64,000 nucleotides of DNA from Candidatus Chryseobacterium colombiense (lineage in GTDB: Bacteria > Bacteroidota > Bacteroidia > Flavobacteriales > Weeksellaceae): NCBI GenBank assembly GCA_029203185.1, contig CP119310.1, forward strand, positions 2,858,001 through 2,922,000. Direction: 5' to 3'. Shown here piece after piece: positions 9,540 to 17,110 of the stretch (within the stretch, counting starts at the first letter, position 1; each line of letters begins with the position of its first letter). The position numbers were made by a program, and so were the translations under genes. The notes under the pieces were generated by a model. The model had not been told where the DNA came from. It searched no databases and saw only the letters and a list, made by a program, of their open reading frames with translations.

Positions 9540-10748
9540 ATGAAGAAAAAACATCATCATAAGAAGAAACCTTCAAGGATAAAAAAATGGTCTGCCAAAC
9601 TACATTTGTGGTTTGGTTTATCTGTTGGTATGATTGTCTTTATTGTTTCCTTAACGGGTACTATGTATGTTTTCAAAGATGAAATACAGAACATCCTCAG
9701 AAAAGATGCAATCTGGGTTAATCCGGAAACAATTTCTCAGTCTCCAATGTCTATTTCAGTCCTTAAAGAAAAAGTTTCTTTGGAAGTCAAAGAAAAGTTT
9801 CCTATCAGTTCGGTTGAAATTCCTTTGGATAAAAACAAATCTTACGAGTTTCTATATTATGAAAAGAATAAAAAAGGATGGAATTATTTTCAGGAAGTTA
9901 AAATTAATAAGCTTGTCTACGTTAATCAGTATACAGGGCAGATTTTGGGAATTTATGACGAAAAGTATGACCTCTTCCCTATTTTAAAAGCCATTCACTG
10001 GAGTTTACTCTTAAAAACAGACTGGGGAAAATATGTAGTCGGAATTCCGGTAGTATTATTTATCATTATGCTGTTTACAGGAATTATCCTTTGGTGGCCA
10101 AAAAATAAAAAAACAAGAAAAAGCCGCCTTTCATTTGACTGGAAAAATGTAAAAACCTGGAAACGTAAAAACTATGACCTTCACAGCATTCTAGGCTTTT
10201 ACGTATCTTTCGTTGCTTTGTTGATGAGCCTTACCGGAATCTATTTCTCGTATCCATGGGTGAAAAATGTGTTCAATTTTACGCTTTCCGGTTCTTTGGA
10301 GCTTCCGAAAGATAAAGACATTAAATCGCCTGACTCTCTTTTAATAAGAACCAATTCAATTTATGATATTACGACCCAGGAGACTAAAAAACGATATCAG
10401 GAATCATCAAGCTTCAGAATTCCGTTAAACGGAAAAAATAAAAAAGGAAAAGAACTAAAAAATATTCCTGTCACAGTCTATCAGAAAGATGGAAGATTCA
10501 GTGAAAGAAGTCTGATTGTTTTTGATAAATATTCAGGAAAAATCTTATCAGATAAACCTCATCAAAGTCTTACTAATGCAGAGAAATATGCCAATGCCAA
10601 TTATGACATTCATACAGGTTCCTATTTTGGACTGTTTGGAAAAATAATTTGGTTTTTAGCCGGACTTTTATGTACATCGTTACCTGTAACCGGCTTTCTG
10701 ATCTGGTGGGGAAAATATAAAAAACAAGGAAACAAAAGGAAAATATGA
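9540..10748 (+). CDS. PepSY-associated transmembrane protein, probable siderophore-iron reductase (copy 1)
   Basis: 402 residues. The N-terminus is Lys/His-rich (MKKKHHHKKKPS) and cytoplasmic. About four membrane helices are visible: near 25-47, 160-185 (ending GIILWWPK), 218-240 and 370-392 (ending TGFLIWWGK), with a periplasmic PepSY-like region between helices 1 and 2. Histidines close to or inside helices (LHLWFG, IHWSLL, YDLHSILGFY, YDIHTGSYFG) are candidate haem ligands. The family includes FoxB and PiuB; FoxB of Pseudomonas reduces ferric siderophores. The role here is inferred from the family and from its place behind a siderophore receptor. It overlaps its paralog by 4 bp. Confidence 0.85.
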   Translation: MKKKHHHKKKPSRIKKWSAKLHLWFGLSVGMIVFIVSLTGTMYVFKDEIQNILRKDAIWVNPETISQSPMSISVLKEKVSLEVKEKFPISSVEIPLDKNKSYEFLYYEKNKKGWNYFQEVKINKLVYVNQYTGQILGIYDEKYDLFPILKAIHWSLLLKTDWGKYVVGIPVVLFIIMLFTGIILWWPKNKKTRKSRLSFDWKNVKTWKRKNYDLHSILGFYVSFVALLMSLTGIYFSYPWVKNVFNFTLSGSLELPKDKDIKSPDSLLIRTNSIYDITTQETKKRYQESSSFRIPLNGKNKKGKELKNIPVTVYQKDGRFSERSLIVFDKYSGKILSDKPHQSLTNAEKYANANYDIHTGSYFGLFGKIIWFLAGLLCTSLPVTGFLIWWGKYKKQGNKRKI

Positions 10749-11956
10749 AGAAAAAGCATCACCATAAAAAAAATCCGAGCTTAGTAAAAAAATGGACAGG
10801 CAGATTGCATTTGTGGCTGGGTCTTGGGATTGGATTTCTAATCTTCATTATCTCCATTACCGGAGCATTATATGTTTTTAAGGATGAAATCGAAAACTTC
10901 ACCCGTAAAGATGTCATCTACCACAACGAGCAGAATATTGAGCACAAACAGGTTCTTCCGATTCGTGTTTTGGAACGTGAAGTGGTAAATCAGGTGAAAG
11001 AAAAATATCCTGTTCATTGGGTAAATATCCCGATCGACAAAAAGATGTCTTATCTTTTTTATTGGTATGAACACAACCCGAAAGGCTGGAATTATTTTGA
11101 TGAATTTCCTATCTATAAAGTGGCTTATGTTAATCCTTACAACGGAGAGGTTTTAAGAACGTACGACGAGAAAAACGGATTCTTCCAGATCGTAAAAATG
11201 ATCCACTGGAGCTATCTTTTGAAGCAGGAATGGGGAACCTATCTGGTGGGAATTCCTGTGCTGATTTTTATTTTCATGCTGATTTCCGGGATTATTCTTT
11301 GGTGGCCTAAAAATAAAGCCGCAAGAAAACAACGTTTTTCTTTCAAATGGCAAAATGTAAAAAGCTGGAAAAGAAAAAATTACGACCTTCACAATGTATT
11401 GGGATTTTATGCCTCCATTTTTGCATTAATCTTTTCGCTAACAGGATTGTTCTATGCTTTCTTTGTTGTTCAGGCTGCATTTTATTTCATCTTTTCAGGA
11501 GGAAAAACCACTTATCCTGACTTTTCATCCATTAAAACGAAAGCTCCGATCGAGCTGAGAACAGAAGGAACTTTAGACAAGATCAGTAATACCGTCAAAA
11601 CAAAATACCCTGATTCTTATGGTTTCTCTATTGATCTTGGACACGAGCATATGGACGATCACGAACATCCGAATTTTGAAGTTTATGTAAAACACTTATC
11701 ATACTCTTACCACAAAAGCAGCAGCTTAATTTTTGATGAAAACTCTGGAGAATTGCTTCATACTCACGATATGAAAGACAAAAATTTCGGGGAAAAAGCC
11801 GTTGGAGCCAACTATGATATCCACGTCGGATCCATTTTGGGACTTCCTACAAAGATCATCGCTTTTATTGTAAGTTTGATATGTGCCTCATTACCAGTTA
11901 CTGGCTTCATGATATGGTGGGGAAGAAGAAAAAAGAAAACACTTAAAACCGTTTAA
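10745..11956 (+). CDS. PepSY-associated transmembrane protein, probable siderophore-iron reductase (copy 2)
   Basis: 403 residues, clearly a tandem paralog of the preceding gene: same MKKKHHHKK start, same LHLWLG, IHWSYLLKQEWG, GIILWWPKNK, YDLHNVLGFY, YDIHVGS and TGFMIWWGR landmarks at equal spacing. It differs in a His/Asp-rich loop near residues 300-312 (LGHEHMDDHEHPNFE) that copy 1 lacks and that could bind metal. The ATGA overlap implies translational coupling with copy 1. Two diverged copies may act as a pair or serve different substrates; sequence alone does not say which. Confidence 0.85.
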   Translation: MKKKHHHKKNPSLVKKWTGRLHLWLGLGIGFLIFIISITGALYVFKDEIENFTRKDVIYHNEQNIEHKQVLPIRVLEREVVNQVKEKYPVHWVNIPIDKKMSYLFYWYEHNPKGWNYFDEFPIYKVAYVNPYNGEVLRTYDEKNGFFQIVKMIHWSYLLKQEWGTYLVGIPVLIFIFMLISGIILWWPKNKAARKQRFSFKWQNVKSWKRKNYDLHNVLGFYASIFALIFSLTGLFYAFFVVQAAFYFIFSGGKTTYPDFSSIKTKAPIELRTEGTLDKISNTVKTKYPDSYGFSIDLGHEHMDDHEHPNFEVYVKHLSYSYHKSSSLIFDENSGELLHTHDMKDKNFGEKAVGANYDIHVGSILGLPTKIIAFIVSLICASLPVTGFMIWWGRRKKKTLKTV

Positions 11957-12043
11957 ATATTTTTTTAAATAAATATCTGCTTAATCGTCTAATAACTAAG
12001 ATCTTTTTTATAATTTTAGCCTTTTAGAATTTTAAGCATAGAA

Positions 12044-13012
12044 ATGTCATTAGTAGATTTGTCAAAACACGTTGCGCTAGGTATTGATATTGGCGGAACA
12101 AACACAAAATTTGGGGTGGTGAACCACCGAGGTGAAGTTCTTGAAAAAGGAAATATCCGAACGGATGCCTACGCTACTGTAGAAGAATATATTGACGCTT
12201 TATACGAGGCTGTTCATCCTATGATCGAAAGCCACGGAGAAGAGAAAAATTTTGATGGGATAGGAGTCGGTGCTCCCAATGCCAACTACTATACAGGAAC
12301 TATAGAACAGGCTCCCAATTTACCTTGGAAAGGAATTATTCCCTTTGCCGAATTAATGAAAGCTAAGTTCGGATTGCCATGCACAATAACCAATGATGCC
12401 AATGCTGCTGCCATCGGGGAAATGCTTTTCGGAGCTGCCAGAGGAATGAAGGATTTTATCATGATTACTTTAGGAACTGGTGTAGGAAGCGGAATCATTG
12501 CAGGAGGTAAACTAATCTACGGACACGATGGTTTTGCCGGAGAATTAGGCCATACTATCGTAAAACCAGGCGGAAGAAAACACTGGAGTACAGGCTCTGA
12601 AGGAAGTCTTGAAGCATACGCTTCTGCAACAGGTATCGCGATTACAGCCAAGAAAATGAGAGCGGAGTTCCCTGAATCTATGCTCAGCCAATATCCTGAA
12701 GAATCCATTAATTCTAAAACAGTACACGAATGTGCTTTGAAAGGAGATCCAATCTCAATTGAAGTTTTCAGATATACAGGACAAAAATTAGGAGAAGCAT
12801 TGGCAAACTTTGTGATGTTCTCGTCTCCGGAAGCCATTCTTTTATTCGGAGGCGTAATCAAAGCAGGAGATTTTATCTTAAAGCCTACAAAACTTCATAT
12901 GGAAAGAAACCTTCTTCCTATTTTCAGAAATAAAGTAAAATTAGTTTTCAGTGAACTGGACGAAGCAGATGCAGCAATCTTAGGAGCAAGTGCTTTAGTT
13001 TGGGAAAAATAA
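12044..13012 (+). CDS. ROK family sugar kinase, glucokinase-like
   Basis: 322 residues. The N-terminal phosphate-binding motif GIDIGGTNTKFGVV and a second GTGVGSGIIAGGKL segment define a ROK (ASKHA) kinase; glucose or a related hexose is the likely substrate. The general-base region NDANAAAIGE is present. The usual ROK zinc motif CxCGxxGCxE is replaced by HWSTGSEGSLEAY near residues 185-197, with no cysteine, so the structural zinc is probably absent while GSLE and the preceding ELGH are kept. The gene is monocistronic, ended by the hairpin at 13035. The call glucokinase is inference from family. Confidence 0.85.
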   Translation: MSLVDLSKHVALGIDIGGTNTKFGVVNHRGEVLEKGNIRTDAYATVEEYIDALYEAVHPMIESHGEEKNFDGIGVGAPNANYYTGTIEQAPNLPWKGIIPFAELMKAKFGLPCTITNDANAAAIGEMLFGAARGMKDFIMITLGTGVGSGIIAGGKLIYGHDGFAGELGHTIVKPGGRKHWSTGSEGSLEAYASATGIAITAKKMRAEFPESMLSQYPEESINSKTVHECALKGDPISIEVFRYTGQKLGEALANFVMFSSPEAILLFGGVIKAGDFILKPTKLHMERNLLPIFRNKVKLVFSELDEADAAILGASALVWEK

Positions 13013-13034
13013 TGATAACAATTTAAATCATATG

Positions 13035-13061
13035 AGCATCCTTTTAAGGGTGCTTTTTTTG
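13035..13061 (+). terminator. Intrinsic terminator after the ROK kinase gene
   Basis: AGCATCCTT (13035-13043) pairs with AAGGGTGCT (13046-13054; one T-G pair) and runs into eight T residues. Confidence 0.8.
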
Positions 13062-13072
13062 TTTTCATTAAA

Positions 13073-13166
13073 GATGCTTCGCAGGCTCAGCATGACAGTC
13101 TAATTACTCATCGCTTTATAAGAAATAAATTCATTTGCGGTGTCATGCTGAGCTTGTCGAAGCATC
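13073..13166. repeat. Dispersed 94-bp inverted-repeat element, copy A
   Basis: Left arm 13073-13097 begins GATGCTTCG and ends CTCAGCATGACA. The right arm 13141-13166 is its near-exact reverse complement (TGTCATGCTGAG to CGAAGCATC), with a 43-bp spacer. The same layout and total length recur at 52649-52742, and one arm alone occurs at 42491-42516. This resembles REP or REPIN-type intergenic elements. Confidence 0.8.
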
Positions 13167-13295
13167 TCTATAAATTAACTTGAAATTTTTCCTGTGTGGC
13201 AAATAATGCTGATGAATTTTAAAACAATTTGTTTCGTCTATCATCACAATTCGTGTTACAAGACATAATTAAGCTTACTTTGGAAAAGTTTTTCA

Positions 13296-13303
13296 TATTT
13301 TTG
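13296..13303 (+). promoter_or_regulatory. Possible -7 element (TATTTTTG) for msrA
   Basis: TATTTTTG matches TAnnTTTG and lies 66 nt before the msrA ATG. No -33 TTG at standard spacing. Confidence 0.45.
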
Positions 13304-13369
13304 ATCTGCTTTTCTCAAGAAATCAAATTATAAAAAGAGAAATATTTTAAATAAAACAACCTACCTAAA

Positions 13370-13924
13370 ATGGACAAAAATAATTTAGAGCAAATCACTT
13401 TTGGCGGCGGATGTTTCTGGTGCGTAGAAAGCTGTTTTAATATGCTGAAGGGTGTAGAGTCTGCCATTTCCGGATATTCCGGAGGGCACAAAGACAATCC
13501 GACTTATCAGGAAGTCTGTACCGGAGAAACCGGACATGCAGAAGTGGTGCAGATTACTTATGACCCGTCAATTATTTCTTATGAGCAATTAATGGATGTA
13601 TTCTTTTTTCTTCATGATCCTACCCAATTAAACAGACAGGGAAATGATATCGGAACGCAGTACCGTTCTGTAATTTATTATAAAGATGAGGCAGAAAAAG
13701 CAAAAGCCGAAGAAGCCATCAAAGTATCCATAGCTTCCGGAAGATGGACAGGAACTTATGTAACAGAATTAACGAAATTCGACAAATTCTGGCCTGCCGA
13801 ACAATACCATCAAGGCTATTATAATGAAAACCCAACTCAGCCGTATTGCAGCGCTGTTGTCGGTCCAAAGATTCAAAAATTTAAAAAGCATTTCGGTGAA
13901 TTGGGAATGCTGAACGCAGAATAA
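13370..13924 (+). CDS. msrA: Peptide-methionine (S)-S-oxide reductase MsrA
   Basis: 184 residues. MsrA reduces methionine-S-sulfoxide in proteins. The catalytic motif GGGCFWC places the active cysteine at residue 15 with Cys18 after it; the family texts GVESAISGYSGG, YDPSIISYEQLMDVFFFLHDPTQLNRQGNDIGTQYRS and YHQGYYNENP follow in order. A candidate recycling cysteine is near residue 160 (QPYCSAVVG). There is no signal peptide and no fused MsrB domain. Monocistronic, with a strong bidirectional terminator after it. Confidence 0.95.
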   Translation: MDKNNLEQITFGGGCFWCVESCFNMLKGVESAISGYSGGHKDNPTYQEVCTGETGHAEVVQITYDPSIISYEQLMDVFFFLHDPTQLNRQGNDIGTQYRSVIYYKDEAEKAKAEEAIKVSIASGRWTGTYVTELTKFDKFWPAEQYHQGYYNENPTQPYCSAVVGPKIQKFKKHFGELGMLNAE

Positions 13925-13946
13925 AAGGTAAATGAATTTTATATTT

Positions 13947-13981
13947 AACCACAAAGGATTTAGTTTCTTTGTGGTTTTTTT
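13947..13981. terminator. Bidirectional terminator between msrA and the convergent gene
   Basis: AACCACAAAG (13947-13956) pairs perfectly with CTTTGTGGTT (13967-13976), followed by T residues on the + strand. The convergent gene ends at 13988 and could use the same stem. Confidence 0.8.
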
Positions 13982-13987
13982 ATAAAC

Positions 13988-14797
13988 CTATTCTACTTCT
14001 AATGAATCTGACTGTTGTCCTGCATAGTTACTAAGTATCCGCTCCGAGACGTCTTTTAAAGCTTTATCATTAACAGGATGCTTTCCATAGCTTGTAAAAA
14101 ATTCAACATTATTATTGCTCTTATCATACCAGACCTTTCCTATTGAGTTTGCAACTGTAAGAGTGTCGGGCCGGGTAATTTTCTTAAAATACTTAAATCT
14201 AAATTTATCCATTGGAATAACATCAATCTGCGGTCCCAAAGAACTGCTGTCAGTTGCCATATATCTGTCTCCATCCCAATACATAAAAGATTTATCAATT
14301 GTAATAGGATTCCAGTTTGACATCAACCCTCTTGCACCAGAATTTTTGTTATTAGAAAAAAATACTCCACCTGTAACCATAAGCAAAACAAAGGTCATTT
14401 CTAAAATTCCTAATCCATTTTTCTTGAAGACATCAGGGATATTAAAAATTGGCTTATTGGTAATATTTATAACAATCTTAGATAAAGTTTGGCTAACTGT
14501 ATATTCTATTGTTTTCCAATCCAAACAAAAACTTCTGAAATCATCATATCCTAAATATGTACTCAAATCATCTAGAATTGCAGGTTTTATATTATAATCT
14601 TTCTCATTTTCAACAATAGTTTTATAATATGTTTCAAAAGATTTATAACTCAAAACTATATTATAATCATCATTTAATGCTGTTTCAAGATGAGTTACAA
14701 TTCCATAAAATGATTTTTGAGGGGTATCATTTGAGGCTTTCTGGAAAACCTCCTCTAACAATTTTCTTTTCTGAGGTAAAAATTTTGACATATTCAA
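13988..14797 (-). CDS. Uncharacterised single-span membrane protein, candidate target of the adjacent two-component system
   Basis: 269 residues (Met3 is an alternative start). I do not recognise the family. Residues 1-125 form a soluble helical region (QKRKLLEEVFQKAS, LSTYLGYDDFRSFCLDW), residues 129-148 are one membrane helix (ILEMTFVLLMVTGGVFF), and 150-269 form a probably periplasmic domain with YWDGDRYMATDSS. The layout cytoplasmic domain-helix-periplasmic domain resembles regulatory or signalling proteins, but no catalytic motif is seen. Its promoter region carries the palindrome at 14840-14855, the same site and spacing found before the operon at 17901, so it is likely co-regulated with that operon. 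Confidence 0.7.
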   Translation of the reverse strand: MNMSKFLPQKRKLLEEVFQKASNDTPQKSFYGIVTHLETALNDDYNIVLSYKSFETYYKTIVENEKDYNIKPAILDDLSTYLGYDDFRSFCLDWKTIEYTVSQTLSKIVINITNKPIFNIPDVFKKNGLGILEMTFVLLMVTGGVFFSNNKNSGARGLMSNWNPITIDKSFMYWDGDRYMATDSSSLGPQIDVIPMDKFRFKYFKKITRPDTLTVANSIGKVWYDKSNNNVEFFTSYGKHPVNDKALKDVSERILSNYAGQQSDSLEVE

Positions 14798-14810
14798 AGG
14801 TTATTAGTTC

Positions 14811-14818
14811 GAAAATTA
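14811..14818 (-). promoter_or_regulatory. -7-like box for the left-going membrane protein gene
   Basis: On the minus strand the sequence reads TAATTTTC, one mismatch from TAnnTTTG. It lies exactly 21 nt from the palindrome edge at 14840, the same spacing as at 17850-17870. Confidence 0.5.
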
Positions 14819-14839
14819 TGAAGTTTTATACCTAATACA

Positions 14840-14855
14840 TTACGGATTTCCGTAA
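14840..14855. promoter_or_regulatory. Palindromic regulator site, copy 1
   Basis: TTACGGATTTCCGTAA is a perfect palindrome with 7-bp arms and a 2-bp centre. Its centre sits near -41.5 relative to the start site predicted from the box at 14811-14818. A second copy (TTACGGATTCCCGTAA) is at 17834-17849. I infer binding by the NarL-like regulator encoded at 17111-17773. Confidence 0.65.
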
Positions 14856-14865
14856 ATCTCACTGA

Positions 14866-14898
14866 AAAAACTTTCCAAAAACTTTCCAAAAACTTTCT
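14866..14898. repeat. Three tandem 11-bp direct repeats upstream of the small peptide gene
   Basis: AAAAACTTTCC occurs at 14866-14876 and 14877-14887, and with one change (final T) at 14888-14898. The repeats sit upstream of the promoter-like TTACTTTG at 14932. The period of one helical turn suggests a protein-binding array; this is inference. Confidence 0.6.
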
Positions 14899-14931
14899 AA
14901 CCCTTGCCTTTTCTTTCGCCGTTACTTTGCC

Positions 14932-14939
14932 ATAGAAAT
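14932..14939 (+). promoter_or_regulatory. Promoter-like box TTACTTTG for the leader and small ORF
   Basis: One mismatch from TAnnTTTG. The same 9-mer TTACTTTGC recurs as the box before the kinase gene at 15435, supporting use of this variant in the locus. Confidence 0.45.
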
Positions 14940-15013
14940 CAGTGAGAAACAAATCATTATAAAAAAAATCAATAACAAATTTACAAAACTGATTTCAAAA
15001 ATTGCCAGATAAG

Positions 15014-15137
15014 ACGGAAGAAAACTCCGGGTTGGGAAGCAGATGTTTCTCTTCCGTTTTAGCTGGTTCACTTCCCAAAAAATTTAAGAAGCGCTTCGAA
15101 ATTTTAATCGTGTACAGCTCGGGATAAATATTCCGAG
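15014..15137 (+). ncRNA. Structured 5' leader or small RNA candidate
   Basis: ACGGAAGA (15014-15021) complements TCTTCCGT (15050-15057), and TTGGGAAG (15032-15039) complements CTTCCCAA (15071-15078). The two helices interleave, giving a pseudoknot topology or two alternative folds. GAAGCGCTTC (15088-15097) is a palindrome, and CTCGGGAT (15118-15125) pairs with ATTCCGAG (15130-15137). The region is less AT-rich than its surroundings. It matches no RNA family that I recognise. Confidence 0.4.
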
Positions 15138-15178
15138 AGGAAGAAAAACAATTTCAAAACCTCAAAATTTTTAAGGAA

Positions 15179-15394
15179 ATGATCAAGTTTATTTTAATGC
15201 TATTAGGTTTAGCATTCGGACACAATAATGCCAATACATCAACATGCAACGACAATAATTCAACAATAGTAACTGTACAAGGTGATACTAATTCTGGGAC
15301 AGGAATTGATCCAGGAGATGGAATTGATCCAGATGGAGAACCTGTAGGTGGAAATTCAGGACAACTCCCTCCTCCTCCATCAATTAAACCTTAA
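15179..15394 (+). CDS. Small exported peptide of unknown function
   Basis: 71 residues. A short hydrophobic start (MIKFILMLLGLAFG) resembles a signal peptide and is followed by a Asn/Thr-rich part with one cysteine, a repeat GIDPGDGIDPDGEP, and a proline-rich end (LPPPPSIKP). I know no family for it. Its own terminator follows at 15405, so it is a separate unit from the kinase gene. Being small, probably exported and next to a sensor kinase with a large predicted extracytoplasmic domain, it could be a signal or a regulated product; this is inference. Coding status is supported by the following terminator and the AAGGAA before the ATG. Confidence 0.5.
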   Translation: MIKFILMLLGLAFGHNNANTSTCNDNNSTIVTVQGDTNSGTGIDPGDGIDPDGEPVGGNSGQLPPPPSIKP

Positions 15395-15404
15395 TTTAAA
15401 TCAT

Positions 15405-15433
15405 AGGACAGATTGTATAAATCTGTCCTTTTT
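15405..15433 (+). terminator. Intrinsic terminator after the small peptide gene
   Basis: AGGACAGATT (15405-15414) pairs perfectly with AATCTGTCCT (15420-15429), with a 5-nt loop and a T run. Confidence 0.85.
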
Positions 15434-15442
15434 CTTACTTTG
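15413..15442 (+). promoter_or_regulatory. Probable promoter of the sensor kinase operon
   Basis: TTG (15413-15415), 19 nt, then TTACTTTG (15435-15442), close to the Bacteroidota layout TTTG-N19-TAnnTTTG. The predicted start site falls about 12 nt before the ATG at 15461. It overlaps the terminator of the preceding gene. Confidence 0.5.
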
Positions 15443-15460
15443 CGTTTAAAACTACTTGCT

Positions 15461-17095
15461 ATGAAATGGACATTATTAATCCTATCATGTTTAATCCTAT
15501 TTTCTTGTAATAAGGGAAATAATGTTACCCCCAATAAATTTTATCAAAAAGCCAAAATATGCAGAGATGCTAATGTATCTGATTCTGCCTTCTATTACTA
15601 TAATTTGGCTAAAAATGATTATATAAAAATAAACGACTCATTAGGTGTAGCAAAATCATTGGTAAATATGGCAATGATCCAGACTAACAGCCAAGATTTT
15701 TATGGAGGAATCGAATCATCACTAGAGGCTAATAAATTTTTAAAAAAAGAAAAAGACAGTACTACAAGGAGTACCTTAGCCACAAATTATAACAACATAG
15801 CTTTGTCATTTCATTTTCTTAAAGATTTTGAAAAATCTATTAAATTCTACTTTAAGGCATTAAAATATATTGATATTGAAAATGATAAGCTTCTTTGTTA
15901 CAATAATATTGGTGATGATTTAATCACTCAAGGAAATTTTAAATTGGCTCAAAAATATTTAGAAAAAGCTATCCTTACTAAAAATAGTATTAATTATTCC
16001 AGGTCTTTAAATAATCTGGCAAAAGCTCGATATCTTGATGATAAAAATTATAATCCACTTCCTGAACTATATCATTCTTTAAAAATCAGAGAGAAAAACA
16101 ATGATGAACTTGGAAAAAATTCAAGCTTCGAAACTTTATCCGAATATTTTTTAAAAAGAGATAAAATGCTCTCATTATTTTATGCAAAAAAAATGCTCGA
16201 AACGGCAAATAATAATAAAAGTCATACAGATCAGGTTATAGCTTTAAGAAAGATCATAGAATTGGATCCTAAAAACTATCTGGAAAACTTCCAAAAGTAT
16301 ATCTTGATAAGTTCAAATCTTCAAATAGCAAGAAATAAAGCTAAAAACCAATTTGCAATAGTAAGATATGATGTAGAAAAAATACAAAGGGAAAAGGCAG
16401 AAAAGGAAATGGAAGGATTACAGAAAAACTTTGGTATTGGAATTTTATTAATGATTCTAATCGGAGGTTTATTCTGGTATAGAAAAAGAAAAAAACGCCT
16501 CGAACAGGAAAAAGAGCTTGAAGTCAAAAACACCCAACTCAGACTGTCGAAAAAAGTTCATGATGTGGTTGCAAACGGTATTTATCAGGTAATGACAAAG
16601 ATTGAAAATCAGGAACATTTTGATAAAAGTGAAGCCCTTGACGAATTGGAATTTGTGTACGAAAAATCCAGGGATATTTCTTATGAGAAAGCAGATACTC
16701 AAACTGAAGAAAAAGATTTTAGTGAAAAAATTTCCGAAACAGTCAGCTCATTTAAAAATGATCAAGTAAATACTTACCTTGCCGGAAATGATAAAGATAT
16801 CTGGAAAAACCTGAGCTCTAAAAACCGGGAAGAAGTGTACCAAATCATCCGCGAGCTGCTTGTCAATATGAAAAAACACAGCAAGGCAAGTATCGTTTCC
16901 TTCAGATTTGAAAGAGAAAATGACCTTATCAGAATCTTCTATACAGACAATGGAATCGGAATTTCAGGAGATGTAATTTATAAAAACGGATTATCTTCTA
17001 CGGTTTCCCGTATAGAAACCATCAAAGGAGAAATTATTTTTGACACTCAAACAGAAAAGGGCTTGAAAATTAATATTTCATTTCCTGCTTCTTAA
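15461..17095 (+). CDS. TPR-containing sensor histidine kinase
   Basis: 544 residues from the ATG at 15461. An in-frame ATG at 15413 is rejected because it lies inside the preceding terminator hairpin. The N-terminus is a signal peptide with a lipobox-like end (LILFSC). A predicted periplasmic TPR region (about 25-320) follows, then one membrane helix (about 324-341), a coiled linker, and a NarX/DesK-type dimerisation box VHDVVANGIYQ with phospho-acceptor His near 367. The ATPase has an N box (RELLVNMKKHSKA) and DNGIG. The stimulus is unknown. The regulator gene starts 15 bp after the stop, forming a two-gene operon. Confidence 0.85.
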   Translation: MKWTLLILSCLILFSCNKGNNVTPNKFYQKAKICRDANVSDSAFYYYNLAKNDYIKINDSLGVAKSLVNMAMIQTNSQDFYGGIESSLEANKFLKKEKDSTTRSTLATNYNNIALSFHFLKDFEKSIKFYFKALKYIDIENDKLLCYNNIGDDLITQGNFKLAQKYLEKAILTKNSINYSRSLNNLAKARYLDDKNYNPLPELYHSLKIREKNNDELGKNSSFETLSEYFLKRDKMLSLFYAKKMLETANNNKSHTDQVIALRKIIELDPKNYLENFQKYILISSNLQIARNKAKNQFAIVRYDVEKIQREKAEKEMEGLQKNFGIGILLMILIGGLFWYRKRKKRLEQEKELEVKNTQLRLSKKVHDVVANGIYQVMTKIENQEHFDKSEALDELEFVYEKSRDISYEKADTQTEEKDFSEKISETVSSFKNDQVNTYLAGNDKDIWKNLSSKNREEVYQIIRELLVNMKKHSKASIVSFRFERENDLIRIFYTDNGIGISGDVIYKNGLSSTVSRIETIKGEIIFDTQTEKGLKINISFPAS

Positions 17096-17110
17096 AAAAC
17101 TTAAAACAGA

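Larger units (their letters stand above)
13013..13369. other. Intergenic region without a gene between the ROK kinase and msrA
   Basis: Holds a terminator (13035-13061), a 94-bp inverted-repeat element (13073-13166) and a promoter-like box at 13296. I see no credible reading frame on either strand. Confidence 0.6.
14798..15178. other. 381-bp regulatory intergenic region
   Basis: Contains, from left to right, the -7-like box and palindrome serving the left-going gene, three tandem 11-bp repeats (14866-14898), a promoter-like TTACTTTG (14932-14939), and a leader of about 235 nt with several stems (15014-15137) before the small ORF at 15179. No additional gene seen. Confidence 0.6.

Noticed and set aside
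15413..15460. Upstream in-frame start for the sensor kinase
   Set aside because: It lies within the terminator stem of the preceding gene and upstream of the -7 box; the ATG at 15461 gives a proper signal peptide.
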